Assembly (NCBI GenBank): GCA_020740775.1
Contig: JAHEWK010000001.1
Coordinates: 1,054,001 to 1,118,000 of the forward strand
Reading direction: 5' to 3'
Origin: Ilyonectria destructans
Lineage: Eukaryota > Ascomycota > Sordariomycetes > Hypocreales > Nectriaceae
Length of the DNA: 64,000 bases
The position numbers and the translations under genes are program-made. A model generated the notes under the pieces. The model was not told the DNA's origin. It worked only from the letters and a program-made list of their open reading frames with translations, and did no database searches. Shown here in pieces: positions 39,345 to 50,314 of this stretch (its first letter is position 1; every line of letters starts with the position of its first letter).

Positions 39345-39668
39345 TCCCAGAAACCCACTGCACTTCCGGACTTGAGGAAATCGCCCCCTGGAGTTAGTTG
39401 GGGTGTGTTGAAGCCCTTGGTGTCTCAGAAGCCCACTGCTCTTCTAGACCCAATCGTCTTTGTTGTTCGTTGATCATAAAAAAAAAAAAGAAATGTCTTA
39501 AAATCCCATAATGTATGCCACAATTGTAATTTCTGTGGTTCTTGGTCGTGAAATCCAATCCCTTCAAGTCCCAGAAACCCACTGTACTTCTGGACTTGAA
39601 GTTCCCCCCTGACGCTTTATGATGAAGGAAACGCATGATCCCTGAAGCCCACTGCACTTCCGGATCGA
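39345..39668. repeat. Four imperfect palindromic repeats
   Basis: A core CAGAAACCCACTGCACTTC followed by CGGACTTGAG appears at 39345-39376, 39423-39450, 39565-39600 and 39641-39668, with up to a few substitutions. The third copy carries perfect 9-bp arms, TTCAAGTCC (39563-39571) and GGACTTGAA (39592-39600), able to form a hairpin. The array lies directly 3' of the cysteine-synthase/rhodanese gene. Confidence 0.7.
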
Positions 39669-39778
39669 GATAAAGCTAGCCCCAAGAAATAGAAGAAAGG
39701 TCAAAAATAAAATAAGAAAAGGCCAGGCGATCAGATCTGAGTCTGATTTCTGAATGGCATACTGAAAATAAAACGTGC

Positions 39779-41724
39779 TTAAACCTCGACAGAGAAAGGG
39801 AGGGCAGCAACCTTGCAAGTGTCATTGCAGGGCATCTGCAACTTCTCCAAGGCACTGTAGCCACCGCGGATGCTTTCCGCCTCAACGCCCTTGGCACGAA
39901 GGACGCTGTTGGCGACCCTGGCACTGTCGCCGTCGTAGCACAGAGTCAGAACTTTCTTACCGCGAAGGACGGCCATCAAGGCCTCGGCGCTGGCGTTGCG
40001 CTTGCCGTTCTTGTCCTTGACGGTGAAGAGGTCATCGAGCTCGAGCCAGATCTCCTCGAGCATGGTGCAGTCATCTGCAGGGTTGGCGAAAGGGCTGCCT
40101 CTGGAGGCGCCGTCTCTGAGGGTGTCAAGGGGGATGTTGACGGAATTAGGAAGGTGGAAGGCATCAAAGTCGGATGAGCGGCGGAAGTCCAGAATCTGAG
40201 TGTTGCCTCTGGCGGTCATGGCCTTGTCAAGCTGGTCTGCCAGCGAGAGGACAGTGTCATGGGTGCCCAGAGGGTGAATAGAGAAGTAAGTAGACAGAGC
40301 AAAGAGTGCCTCGAGCTCCCAGCTGTCGTCATATCGGTAGAGATCAACCCGTCTCAGTCTCTGTTATATAATCGTTAGCCTTGACCAACTTCATCCTATG
40401 ACTTAACATACCTCGTTGCGAAGGGGACGGAACTTCTCAGGTCCCAGCTGATCAAAGTACTCATTCAAGTACTGGTAGGGGAGATCGCTGCACATGAAAA
40501 CGCAGTTGATCTCTCCATCTGGACCAGCAAGCTTGGAAAGAGTCCCTTCCTGCTTCATCTTTTCGATTCGCTGAAACAAGCCCTTGAGGGTGATGCCCGA
40601 GGAAGGACCACAGACAATTCCCTGTCGGGAAAGGTCCAAAGAGAGGGAGTAGGAGTCCTTGGCTCCGACCTCCTCGAGGACATCATGGGCGGCCTTGTAC
40701 GGGAACTTGACCTCCTCCATGAGTGAGTACTCGCGAGGACCAGGAACCCGCTCTCCAGCGTTGGTGCAGACACTGGCGATTAGGTTAGTATGCTGAGAAG
40801 CTGCAATTGACGGTAATTTGCTTACGCAATGCGGTAGACCGATGGCTTTGCTTCCTTGAAGTAGGTGCCCAAACCAGTCATAGTGCCTATGGAGGGTATG
40901 TCAGATAGAAACCATTTCAACCGAGAGATTAGTGCTTACCGGCCGTTCCCATGGACGCAACGATGACGTTGATCTCTGGAAGCTGTCGGTGAATTTGTGG
41001 GCCCGTCCAGCGGACATGGGACTTCCAGTTCTAAAAACCGCATTAGTACTTGAAGCCAGAGTTGGGAGCCTGCTAGGATTGAAGAATAGACATACATCGT
41101 CGTTGATGTACTGGTTGGGGCTGCAGACTGAGTCAGACTCAGCGGCCTTGCGAGCAGCAGCACGGATGCCACCCCTCTCATCAATGGGTGTGGGCTGGGC
41201 TGGACCACCAATCAGAGTGCTTTATATTCCCTAGTTAGCAATTTTTTACAAGGAAGGATGAGAAGGTTCTTACACGTCCAATCCAAAAAACTGCATCAGA
41301 CGCAACTTGGTTTCGCTGGTCTTGTTGCTGAGAAAGGCGTGGACATCATCAATGCCGTGAAAGGCGCGGGCGACCATGGCCATGGAGATGACGGTTGAGC
41401 CCGAGCTACTCTCGACGACAGTCTTTGTAGTTCCAGGCTGGACGCCCTTTTCCAAGAGGTTCATGGCTGGAGCACACATCATCCCAGATCAGTTACTTGG
41501 ACATCATCTACGATGCAATGGGAGGACCAACCTGGCATGACCTTGACGTTGGTCGCCGGGTGAATTGACATCATCTTGGCATAGATGCGAACACCATCTT
41601 GACGAAAGGGATTGATGGAATCGGGAATCTCGACGAGAGGGAGCGGAGGGGAAAATTCGGGGTCAAAGTACTTGCGTACTGAGTCCGGCCCAGTGAAAAC
41701 ATTGAGATGTTCCGGGCCCGCCAT
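39779..41724 (-). CDS. Cysteine-synthase-like PLP enzyme fused to a rhodanese domain
   Basis: CDS complement(join(39779..40360,40412..40772,40826..40886,40940..41030,41096..41219,41274..41466,41532..41724)), 534 aa; six introns of 51-65 nt, every junction in frame. Residues 1-340 follow the OASS/CBS fold: the PLP lysine is likely K61 in ATNVKVMPAMNLLE, the substrate loop is ESSSGSTVIS (family PTSGNTG, so Asn to Ser), the phosphate-binding loop is GTAGTMTGLGTYFKE and the cofactor-ring serine lies in CGPSSGITLKGL. Residues 395-525 are a rhodanese domain: ILDFRRSSDFDAFHLPNSVN and active loop LCYDGDSAR with Cys at about 482, then VAN SVLRAKG and RGGYSAL. Rhodaneses carry persulfide sulfur, so sulfide/persulfide handling coupled to cysteine formation is a reasonable inference. 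PLP-enzyme/rhodanese fusions are known in fungi, but I cannot name this one's substrate. Confidence 0.88.
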
Positions 41725-44113
41725 TTTGAGTTCTCGAATAACTGGTGATGCTCGATATCAAGAGCTTTACAGATATGCTAGGTAGCGGGGAATAGATGAA
41801 GATGAGGATGAGGATGAGGATGAGAAAGAGTATGAGAAGGAAGGGAGACGACAATATGGAGGATGATGGAGAGTAATGGAGGATGGCAAGATGGGGGGAG
41901 GTGGAAGGTGGTGGGAGGAGATGACGGAAAGAAAAGACGGGAGGAAAAGAAGGGACAGAGAGAAAATTTAAACATCGAGAGATGGCAGCTTCTGGAGCTG
42001 CATCCTCCCACTCCCACTTCTCTCACTTCCCCGCAAGCATGATCCGCACAACCTCCAGGTAGCGACAGTGGCGGAAACAAGTTTTCAGCCCATGTACGGA
42101 TTACGAAGTACCTACCCAGCATCCCACGTTCTCTGCGCCGTGACAGACTGCACCGTGGGACACGAGTCGTTACAATTGGTGAGATGCTCCCAAGAAACCA
42201 CGCAGCGGCAGGTGGTAGTTACCTGGTCCCGGGCAAAGAGGAAACGGCGGTATACCAGGGCATTCCAATGACCAACGAGAAGAACGTACAAAGGCAAGCC
42301 GGACCAATGTCGTGGAGAGGTTTGCAGGGCGAGGACGGGTGAGGCCTAGCGTAGTCCGGGTCGTCGTAGTGTCCTTCGGGCCCTCGGTGGTGGAGTGAGG
42401 AACCGTGACGGGTGGAGCGGCATGGTGGGGAGGGCGGCGTATCGCAGGCGTGAGTGGCTCGGGGAGAGCCATTTGCTGCGAGCAATGTACGACGGCGATC
42501 CGGCGGAGAACAAATCACGGCGTCTGTCGAGCTTCAACTGGGGCGCGATGGAGGGCCAAGCCCCTCTGGCCTGAGGGGGCGGGGGCCTTTGAGCGAAGCA
42601 TGTGGCCAGGACTGGTCGGTCAGTGGTGGCACTGGTACCTAGCGAGGTACGGGATGGGATAGGCGCGGTCTTTTCGGGAGTAAGGGGCCCCTAAGCCCGG
42701 GGCCAGGACTTGCCTGAAACCGTCAGCGCCGCGCTGATTATTCTGGCGAGGCGAGCGGTAGACTTTGCCTTCAGTTCGGCTGGCGATGCAGTGGGTGATG
42801 CTGCGGCTGATGTTGGCGTTGGTTGAGGCTCATGTTGCCGTGCGTTTCTTCGGGGAGTTGCTCGGGGAGTTTGTCAATGGATGTCTCGTGCCAAGTCAGG
42901 TGAGCGTTTTGGTTTAGACGCATAGAGGCAGCCACTGACAGGGCAGCCCACGCCAGCCTGAGATGCATTTAACGGGTGCTGAAAAACCAATCCCGCCGCC
43001 TGATTGGCCGGAACCAGCGGGCCGCCACAGCCCGCAAGCCCGGCAAGCCCAGTGGGGTCCAAGGTGGGGGAGGCGCCCAAATCGCTCCCTCGGCGTGTCT
43101 AGACCTGCGCAAACGTGATGAAGACTTGAAAAGTCGCCAATTCCAGCTCCAATAATTGGCCGAGTCGAGCAGTCCAATGCACCTTGGCGAGGAAGGAGGA
43201 AACTTCAGCAACACGCAAAGCAGCCTCGTGATGCCTCGTGATGCCTCGTGATGCCCCCAAAATCGACAGTGGTCTCGTGTCACTTCTCACCTTCGTGGGG
43301 GAGGCAACATGGAAGGGATGGAGCCCTGATGGAGATGCCAATGCAAGGATACGAAGCCGGATGGACCCTTTGACATCACCTCGGCAGCGCCAGACCCACG
43401 GTTATGCAACAGACTGACGCCCGCCGCATATCCCGGTTCTGTAGCCATTCAACTCAGCCAGTCCTGGGCTGTTGTTTGCCTATGACAAAGCCATCCATAA
43501 TTACGGCTACTCGAGCATGTGCATGCATGCGCCTGTCTGCCTGGAACATGGCGATGGACCTTTCCGTGCCCCTTCGTGCCGCTGTCTGAAATTGATCAAT
43601 ACTGGAGCTTCCCGTTAGGCCTCCCGTACGCCTCTTTTGCCTGGCAGAGACATCTTGTCGCGGAATGACATTGCGATGCGCGTCCATGGCGTCAACCGCC
43701 GAGATGAAGGGAACCACTCCTCGACAGACTCTGAAGCTATGTAGATCCCTCTTTCCAACAATGCCATTCTCACCAACGGGTCATTCCTTGGAGTCTTGGT
43801 GGACACAGAATCCGCTGCGTCAGAATGAGAGTCATCTAGGAGACGATGCCAAGAGGGAACTGCCGGGCGAGTGTGACAAGGCCCGTGGAATCCTACCTAA
43901 ATCCAAGGAATTATGGTTAATTCCGCCTCGAATTTGCCGAAGTTGAGATTGAACTGGAACGCCCGTGTTCTGCCTGTTGGACCGTGGTGGTGCAATGTCT
44001 TAAACACGGGATAGTTTGAGGTGCAGATCGCCGGTACCTGAACATGTAAATAACAGCACGTCGCCCATCCGTTAGCTTTCGCGGATCTGGGGAATTCACA
44101 TCAAGCATTCGCC
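41725..44113. promoter_or_regulatory. Divergent intergenic region
   Basis: About 2.4 kb between the minus-strand cysteine-synthase/rhodanese gene and the plus-strand sedolisin gene. It contains a GATGAG-type hexamer repeat (41796-41830) in the former's leader, three tandem GTGATGCCTC units (43231-43255) and G/C-rich stretches. No ORF carries a motif. Confidence 0.4.
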
Positions 44114-45892
44114 ATGATTCCTAGATCTTTGTTCTCGGCGTTGGCCCTAGTTGGCCTAGGCACTGCCAACCTCCTCTGTCTCGAAGAAGCACCAGTTCTG
44201 CCAACCGGTTGGCGAACGACTGATGCAACACCGGATCCTGACCAAAAGCTGAGGCTCTCTTTTGCATTGCACCAGCCAAACATCGACTCCGTCGAAAAGA
44301 AAATTGTCTCGAGAGAAGAAAATTGCGGAAACCATCTCTCTCAAGAATATGCCCAGTCGCTTCGAGATCCTGACCAGGGAGATGTTGATAGTGTGCTTGA
44401 ATGGCTCGAGACGCATGGACTGGCAGGGAAAGCCAACACTGACAAGGACTGGATCCACGTCAAAACGACTGTTCATGAAGCCGAGTCGCTCTTGAACATG
44501 GTAATGAACTACTTTCAGTTCGAGGATAAAAAACCCGTGCTTCGTACGCAGGAGTACTCCGTGCCGGAAGCTCTCCATGACGCCATTAGCTTCGTCCATC
44601 CCATTGCCAACTTCATGCGACCAACAAGGGAGTTGACCACGGCCAGCACAGACATGACATCTGAAATGCTCGATAACCCCAGCGAACTTGACAAGCGAGC
44701 CGCGGTATGCTACCCAATCGTCACGCCTGACTGCCTCAAGAAGTTGTACAACATCAACTACACCCCGCCGGACAACATGTCCTCGATCCGTCTGGGGCTT
44801 GCAGGCTTTCTCGAGGAATACGCCAACTACGCGGACAGCGACCTGTTCCTCAAGACGCTGGCCCCCGACCTCTACTCCAAGGGCTATAACTACACTGTTC
44901 AACTCATAAAGGGGGCTGAAAACTTGCAGGACCTCTCAAAATCGGGCGGAGAGGCAGCTCTCGATGTCCAGTACGCCATGGCCGCCGGCTATCCCACCAA
45001 CATCATTTATTACCTTGCGGCTGGCAGAGGGATTAAGCTGGACGACAATGGCAAACCACTTCCAGAGGAAGAGTCCAATAACGAGCCATACCTGGATTTA
45101 GTTCAGTATCTCCTTGGAATGACCGATAGCGAGCTTCCCCACGTCCTCTCAATCTCTTACGCCGACAACGAGGTCTCGGTGCCGCTTCCGTACGCCAAGC
45201 GAGTGTGCGATCTTTTTGGACTCCTCACAGGCCGCGGCACAACCGTTCTAGTCGCTTCTGGCGATGGAGGAGCGAAGGGTTCGAGCAACTCCAACTGCCG
45301 CACCAACGACGGCAGCAACAAGGACGTCGCCATGTCCGTCTTCCCGGCGACCTGTCCGTGGGTGACAGCCGTCGGGGCCGTGACCAACACGAGAGATCCT
45401 CCCGATGGCGCCGTCTTCAGCGGCGGCGGCTTCTCGCAGTACTTCCAGCGCCCGGATTGGCAGGATGCTGCTGTGGAGGGCTACGTCAGCGAGCTCAACG
45501 GGTTCATGAGTAGATACTACAGCCCCAAGTTCCGGGCGGTGCCGGACATCTCGGCCGTGGGGAGCAATTTCCTGGTGAAGCAAGGAGGGACGTCGATCCT
45601 CCTGCGCGGCACCAGCGCGAGCACGCCCGTCCTCGGGGCCATGATTGCGCTGATCAACGAAGCGCGGGTACGGCAGGGCAAGCCCGTGCTGGGCTGGCTG
45701 AACAAGAAGCTGTATTCGAAAGAGGTGCGCGATGTGCTTCAGGATACCACCTCAGGCCAGAGCCTTTCATGCAACTTCCGCAGGGGTGGGCTTGTTGGTG
45801 GGTGGCCGGCGAAGGAGGGTTGGGATGCTATCACGGGCCTGGGCGTGCCGTATGACTTTCAGAAGTTCTTTGATGTTTTGGTGAACTGGTAA
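44114..45892 (+). CDS. Secreted sedolisin-type serine peptidase (S53, tripeptidyl-peptidase-like)
   Basis: A single exon, 592 aa. Signal peptide MIPRSLFSALALVGLGTA. The pro-domain follows (about 30-190, LHQPNIDSVEKKI ... DVDSVLEWLETHG ... SVPEALHDAISFVHP), and a KR-A junction (LDKRAAVC) marks likely maturation. The catalytic domain shows the Glu/Asp pair in SGGEAALDVQYAMA, the oxyanion Asp in VLVASGDGGAKG, and the serine in LLRGTSASTPVLGAMIALIN. The Ca2+ site region WDAITGLGVPYDF closes the protein. All sedolisin catalytic parts are present. Such enzymes act at acid pH in extracellular peptide breakdown. Position in the TPP/aorsin spectrum is not resolved. Confidence 0.92.
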   Translation: MIPRSLFSALALVGLGTANLLCLEEAPVLPTGWRTTDATPDPDQKLRLSFALHQPNIDSVEKKIVSREENCGNHLSQEYAQSLRDPDQGDVDSVLEWLETHGLAGKANTDKDWIHVKTTVHEAESLLNMVMNYFQFEDKKPVLRTQEYSVPEALHDAISFVHPIANFMRPTRELTTASTDMTSEMLDNPSELDKRAAVCYPIVTPDCLKKLYNINYTPPDNMSSIRLGLAGFLEEYANYADSDLFLKTLAPDLYSKGYNYTVQLIKGAENLQDLSKSGGEAALDVQYAMAAGYPTNIIYYLAAGRGIKLDDNGKPLPEEESNNEPYLDLVQYLLGMTDSELPHVLSISYADNEVSVPLPYAKRVCDLFGLLTGRGTTVLVASGDGGAKGSSNSNCRTNDGSNKDVAMSVFPATCPWVTAVGAVTNTRDPPDGAVFSGGGFSQYFQRPDWQDAAVEGYVSELNGFMSRYYSPKFRAVPDISAVGSNFLVKQGGTSILLRGTSASTPVLGAMIALINEARVRQGKPVLGWLNKKLYSKEVRDVLQDTTSGQSLSCNFRRGGLVGGWPAKEGWDAITGLGVPYDFQKFFDVLVNW

Positions 45893-46778
45893 GGTGGAAA
45901 ATAGTGTGTCTGTACTTGGTAGTAATGTAAGAATAAAGGAGTAGTCTGGCGATATATGGGATTGAGCTAAGGAAGAGAATTAAATAAGAGTAATATCCAG
46001 AACGGATTGCGGTCTCCGTTTGCATTGTTTGGTGAATCGGCTAGAAACAATTCATCGAGTGATGTTTGTTTTGGTGTAGTGGAGTCGCATTATCCACCGC
46101 CGGAACAAGAGCACGCACGTCGAGTCAGTTTGGCCTGGAACAGCCCACTGTTCTTCAGTGGACTCGCAGCCCTGTAGTCTTATCGATAGCGATGGTTCAG
46201 CGCGTCAGTGCGCTAAAGGGCCACCGCCAACCGCGCCCGATCAACAAGGGCCCCGGCTCACCACCGGCCTATCGCGTCTTGGACCTAGATCGCCGAGCAC
46301 AACCTCAACGCCTCTTCTCTTTCATGTTCCAACACGGACACCGCAGGACCAGACGCCGAAGCAGCCGCCGCTCGCGACAGAGGCTTTGTTCGAACCGCAG
46401 AAAGGCCCTTTGCTTCCGTCTCGTTTCCTCGCCTCGGCTTGCCAATCAGCGGCTCTCCGCTCCACTGCGACGTCGCGCTGCTACTGCCCGCGATTCCATG
46501 ACCCCAGCCGCTGGTCTTTGAACGTCGGACCACAACGTCGCCGCTCGCAATACGCTCACTCTCGGGTCTCGACTTCTCCAGACGCGCAATGTCGACGCAG
46601 TCCGTGTCTTCTGCAACACTTTAGAGCCCGTGGACGCCGTCCCCGACTTTCGTCGCGAGACTCCGATCCGCACCGCACTGCACCGCAAAGGCCGTGAGGA
46701 TTCGCTCCGGTCAACTCTCAACTTAACGCGCGACGCGGCGGGCTGCTCCTCGCCCGCCTCCGCCCGCCTCCGCAGACG
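45893..46778. promoter_or_regulatory. Intergenic upstream of the sirtuin gene
   Basis: This holds the sedolisin 3' UTR (AT-rich to about 46060) and then a GC-rich leader for the HST4-like gene. Overlapping frames at 46066-46697 lack motifs and are rejected as genes. Confidence 0.4.
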
Positions 46779-49645
46779 ATGCCGACCACGCACGTCCAGC
46801 CAGACTCGCACGAGGAGCTCCAGGGGATCGCCAATGCCTTGCTCAAGGCGCGCAAGGTCGTGGTCGTCACCGGCGCCGGCATCAGCACCAACTCGGGCAT
46901 TCCTGTATGTTACTCTGTTCCCCGCTTCCCAACCCAGGACTTCCGGGTCTCGCAGGGTCGCGACAAAATTCACGCTGACTTGCGCAGGACTTTCGCTCCG
47001 AGAACGGCCTCTACTCGCTGATCCAGGCCCAATTCGATGCGGCTGCGCGCCAGGCGCGTCAAGCTGAGCTGGCGCTCCAAAGCGACACCGAAAATGATAA
47101 CGACGACAAAGCGGGCGCTTTAGACAATGGCCGGGAAAGTAAACGACGGAGGTTGTCGTGCGATAACATCTCAGAGCCCAGCAACAAATCAGACGAAACT
47201 GAAGAAGAAATCCAAGTGAAGCTCGACCTCGAAGCTTTTCAGAATGACGACTCAAGCGTGGGAACTAAGGAGGAGGACCAACTACCAGAACACAAGGAGA
47301 CCGGCGCCGACGTCATGGACACCCTGCCTCTGATCACGCCCAGGAGAACCAGGCGTTCAATCGCCATTGCACGAGCCATGACATCCCCGTTGTCTTCTCC
47401 GCCGCCGGAGGATCTCATTGTGCCGCCGACTGGGTTTCGAAAGCGCCACGCAACTCGTTTGGCCGACCTTGCAATCCCACCCAGCTCGTCACCTCTTTCC
47501 AGCCCACCTCCCGTTCTCTTCGATCCCTTTGAGCTAGGATCGCCCTTGGAAGACAACTCCAGCCGCCGCAGCACATCGCCTTCTGAGGTTGACGACTCTC
47601 CCCCTACAAATCCAATCAGCTTGTCTCAAACATCCACCTCTGGTCGTAACACTCTACCAAATATGAAAGGGAAGGACCTGTTTGACGCAGCAATTTGGTC
47701 GGATCCCCTCCGGACATCCGTCTTCTATACGTTTGCCACAACATTGCGACAAAAGGTCAAGGACATAGAGCCCACCAGCTCCCATCGTTTCATCGGCCAC
47801 CTCAGAGACAGAGGGAAGCTTGTCCGTTGCTACACTCAGAACATTGATCAAATCGAGGAAAAGGTTGGCCTTTCAACATCGCTCAAAGATGGCCCCGGCA
47901 GCCGTGGCCGATTTTCACGCAGATCAACCGCCAACATGGTCCAGCTTAACAAAATGGTCGAAGAGGCCTCGAGCATCACCACCGACCAAAGCTCGTCCGA
48001 TAAAACTCAGCCGACGTCCGATTCAGAGCCAAGCCAGCAGTCTCAAGCGAGTCAATCGGAGGGAACTGAGACCCCAGTGATTCCTGAGCCTGAGCAGTCA
48101 TCTGACAACGCCAAGGCGACCGCAAAGAACCCTCGGCGGGAACTGCCACGATCGGGCGTTGAGTGTGTTTTCCTGCATGGATCCTTGGAGCTCTTGAGAT
48201 GCTTTCTGTGCGGTCGCGTCTGTTCATGGGATGACGGTGATAGAGAACTGGAGACAATGTCGGGACAGCAGCCCGAGTGCCCTCACTGCGTCGGCGCAAC
48301 CACCGCCCGCGAGGAGAAGGGAAAGCGAGCGCTGGGTGTTGGCAAGCTGAGACCTGATATCGTGCTTTACGGCGAGGAACACCCCAACTCGCACCTAATC
48401 AGCCCCATTGTCACTCACGACCTGGCACTGAACCCCGACTTGCTCCTTATCCTCGGCACCAGCTTGCGAGTACATGGCCTCAAAGTCATGGTCCGTGAGT
48501 TTGCGAAGGCAGTCCACACCAGAGGCGGCAAGGTTGTATTTGTCAACTTCACCAAGCCGCCTGAAAGCTCCTGGGGAGATGTCATCGACTACTGGATCGA
48601 GTGGGACTGCGACGCCTGGGTTGCCGACTTGCAGGACAAAGTCCCCAAACTATGGCAAGAGCCCGAGCCGCCCAAGCCCAAGAAGAAGCGGGAATCTAAT
48701 GGAGCATCGGAGGATGGCGACAAGGCGGAGATGAAGAAACCCCCTCCCGCCAACCCAGTGGCTCTTCGCGACACAAAGGTGACTGGGGCCTATTGGACGA
48801 TGAAGATTATGAACGAACTTCATAGAATTACAGGACCAAAGGAACCCGAGCGCCGAGCTTCAATATCGGTGCCGGTGATAACGACATTTAACGACACTCC
48901 AATAAACTCGGAGATGAAGGCTCTGAGGCCCAAGCCCAGGGCTAGGCGACCTCGCAAGTCCGCCCCTGGCGCTCTCGAAAGGCCGAAGAAACCCCCATCC
49001 ACTCTCAACCCTAATCACGGTCGGTCTCGTCACAAGGCCGAGCCCGCAGAACCTGCTGGTCCCGCGGAGCAAACTAGTACCCCTAAGAAGCCTGTTGTCG
49101 TTGAGCAGACGAGCTCCATCCTCGACTCCGTCAAGTCGAACCCCCGTGTTAGGAAGCGGAAGAAGATTGACGGCGAGGAGGTGGTGATGCCCACGGTTGG
49201 TAAGCGTCGAACCGCTGCGGAAGCATACAGACCTTCCGCGGCAGAGCTGGAACTGCCACCACTAAGACCCCAGCCGCCCAGCTCAACGGGTTCACGCTTT
49301 GGCAAGCCGATACCCTTGGAGCCTAGAAGCCCTCCAGCAGGACCACTGGCTTCCATCTCTGTCAACATGCGGGGCGCGACTATTTTTAAGAAGAAGAACG
49401 CGTTCTTTATTGACGACCCGCTGGTCAAGGCCCTCCAGCATGCACCCACCTGGTGGCAGGCAACCAAAGGTGAGACGACCATCGTGGTGAAGCATGGCAG
49501 CAGGCCGGAGGAGGCAAACGCGGCGCTGGCCCTGGCAGGTCTAAGCCAGGGCAGCCCCGTGGTCCATGAGCCCCCGAGCTCTACGCCGAGGGGGATAGAA
49601 ATGTCTTTGAGGAGTTGGGGCACGAGATGGTCATGCAAGGGATGA
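46779..49645 (+). CDS. HST4: Hst3/Hst4-type NAD-dependent histone deacetylase (sirtuin)
   Basis: CDS join(46779..46904,46988..49645), 927 aa. The 83-nt intron lies between GIP and DFRS, so the sirtuin signature GAGISTNSGIP-DFRSENGLYS forms only after splicing. Further marks: GKDLFDAAIW (about 270), TQNIDQIEEKVGL (about 322), catalytic His in FLHGSLELLRC (about 438), zinc Cys pairs CFLCGRVC and CPHC, RPDIVLYGEEHP, LILGTSLRVHGL and VFVNFTKPP. These match the Hst3/Hst4 group, which removes acetyl from histone H3 K56 after S phase. About 210 residues, Ser/Pro- and charge-rich with KRRRL, are inserted between GLYS and GKDLFD; a second insertion (about 340-430) precedes the catalytic His, and a long basic tail follows. 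The tail suits nuclear targeting. Confidence 0.9.
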
Positions 49646-50314
49646 GGGGAGTCAGTCATTTATGGCGATAATCAGCGAGCATTGGGACCTCGGCGTCTAG
49701 GAGCACATGGGATTCATTCTTGGGAGTGGTGTATTTGCGCACGCAGAGACGTCGGCAAGGCGAGACGAAGACGCCCGACAGATATGATAACTTTATGAGG
49801 CGTTTGGGATCCGGGAAATCAGACGTTGAATTGTCATGAAGACTTGAGTTTCACCTGGCACATTGGCGAATTGACATGGTGTTTGATGGTACCCGGCCAG
49901 TATAGTGACTCAGAGCATCCTTGAATTGTTACCAAGAGTTGAATATCGTTAGCCCACTGGCCAATCGACTTGGCGTTGCGTGGTAGTCACCAAGTAGTGA
50001 CTAAGACACCCGCTGGAATGGTTGTCTTATACACAGCGGTCCACAGAAACCTTCTGATACCGCCCTCTCGGGGTAAGGCGGCTACTCCCGGCCTGGGCTA
50101 TCTAGCTCCGCATGGCGCTCCGCCAGATACAATGTCTGGCGGAGTAGTACAAGGGCGTCGTTGACACATCTCGTGAGCGGGGCCACTGAATAAAAGCTGC
50201 TACGCAATTGACTCATCGACAACCGTTCGAAAGGTATATGAGGCCGTCCTTCCCGCGGATAGAAGATATAGTCTGCTCTTAGAACAACATCGCATCCTGT
50301 AGCACTTTACAATC
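49646..50314. promoter_or_regulatory. Egt2-like gene promoter region with a perfect hairpin
   Basis: 669 bp without a gene. At 50118-50127 and 50135-50144 there are perfect 10-bp inverted arms (CTCCGCCAGA / TCTGGCGGAG) with a 7-nt loop, about 170 bp before the downstream ATG. This could be a dimeric regulator site or a small hairpin; neither is shown. Confidence 0.5.

Larger units (their letters stand above)
35022..39778. other. Long gene-poor region
   Basis: Nearly 4.8 kb without a supportable gene. On the minus strand 35700-35940 is strongly pyrimidine-rich, probably the promoter and leader of the disordered-protein gene. Frames at 35366-35941, 36937-37305 and 37379-37816 have no motifs and biased composition. 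It contains ACAGC repeats near 36908-36928, a perfect 29-bp direct repeat (38200 and 38363) and four palindromic repeat copies (39345-39668). A noncoding RNA or a very divergent small gene cannot be ruled out. Confidence 0.4.

Noticed and set aside
46066..46697. Two long overlapping plus-strand frames before the sirtuin
   Set aside because: They sit in the GC-rich leader of the HST4-like gene and give low-complexity Arg/Ser-rich translations only.
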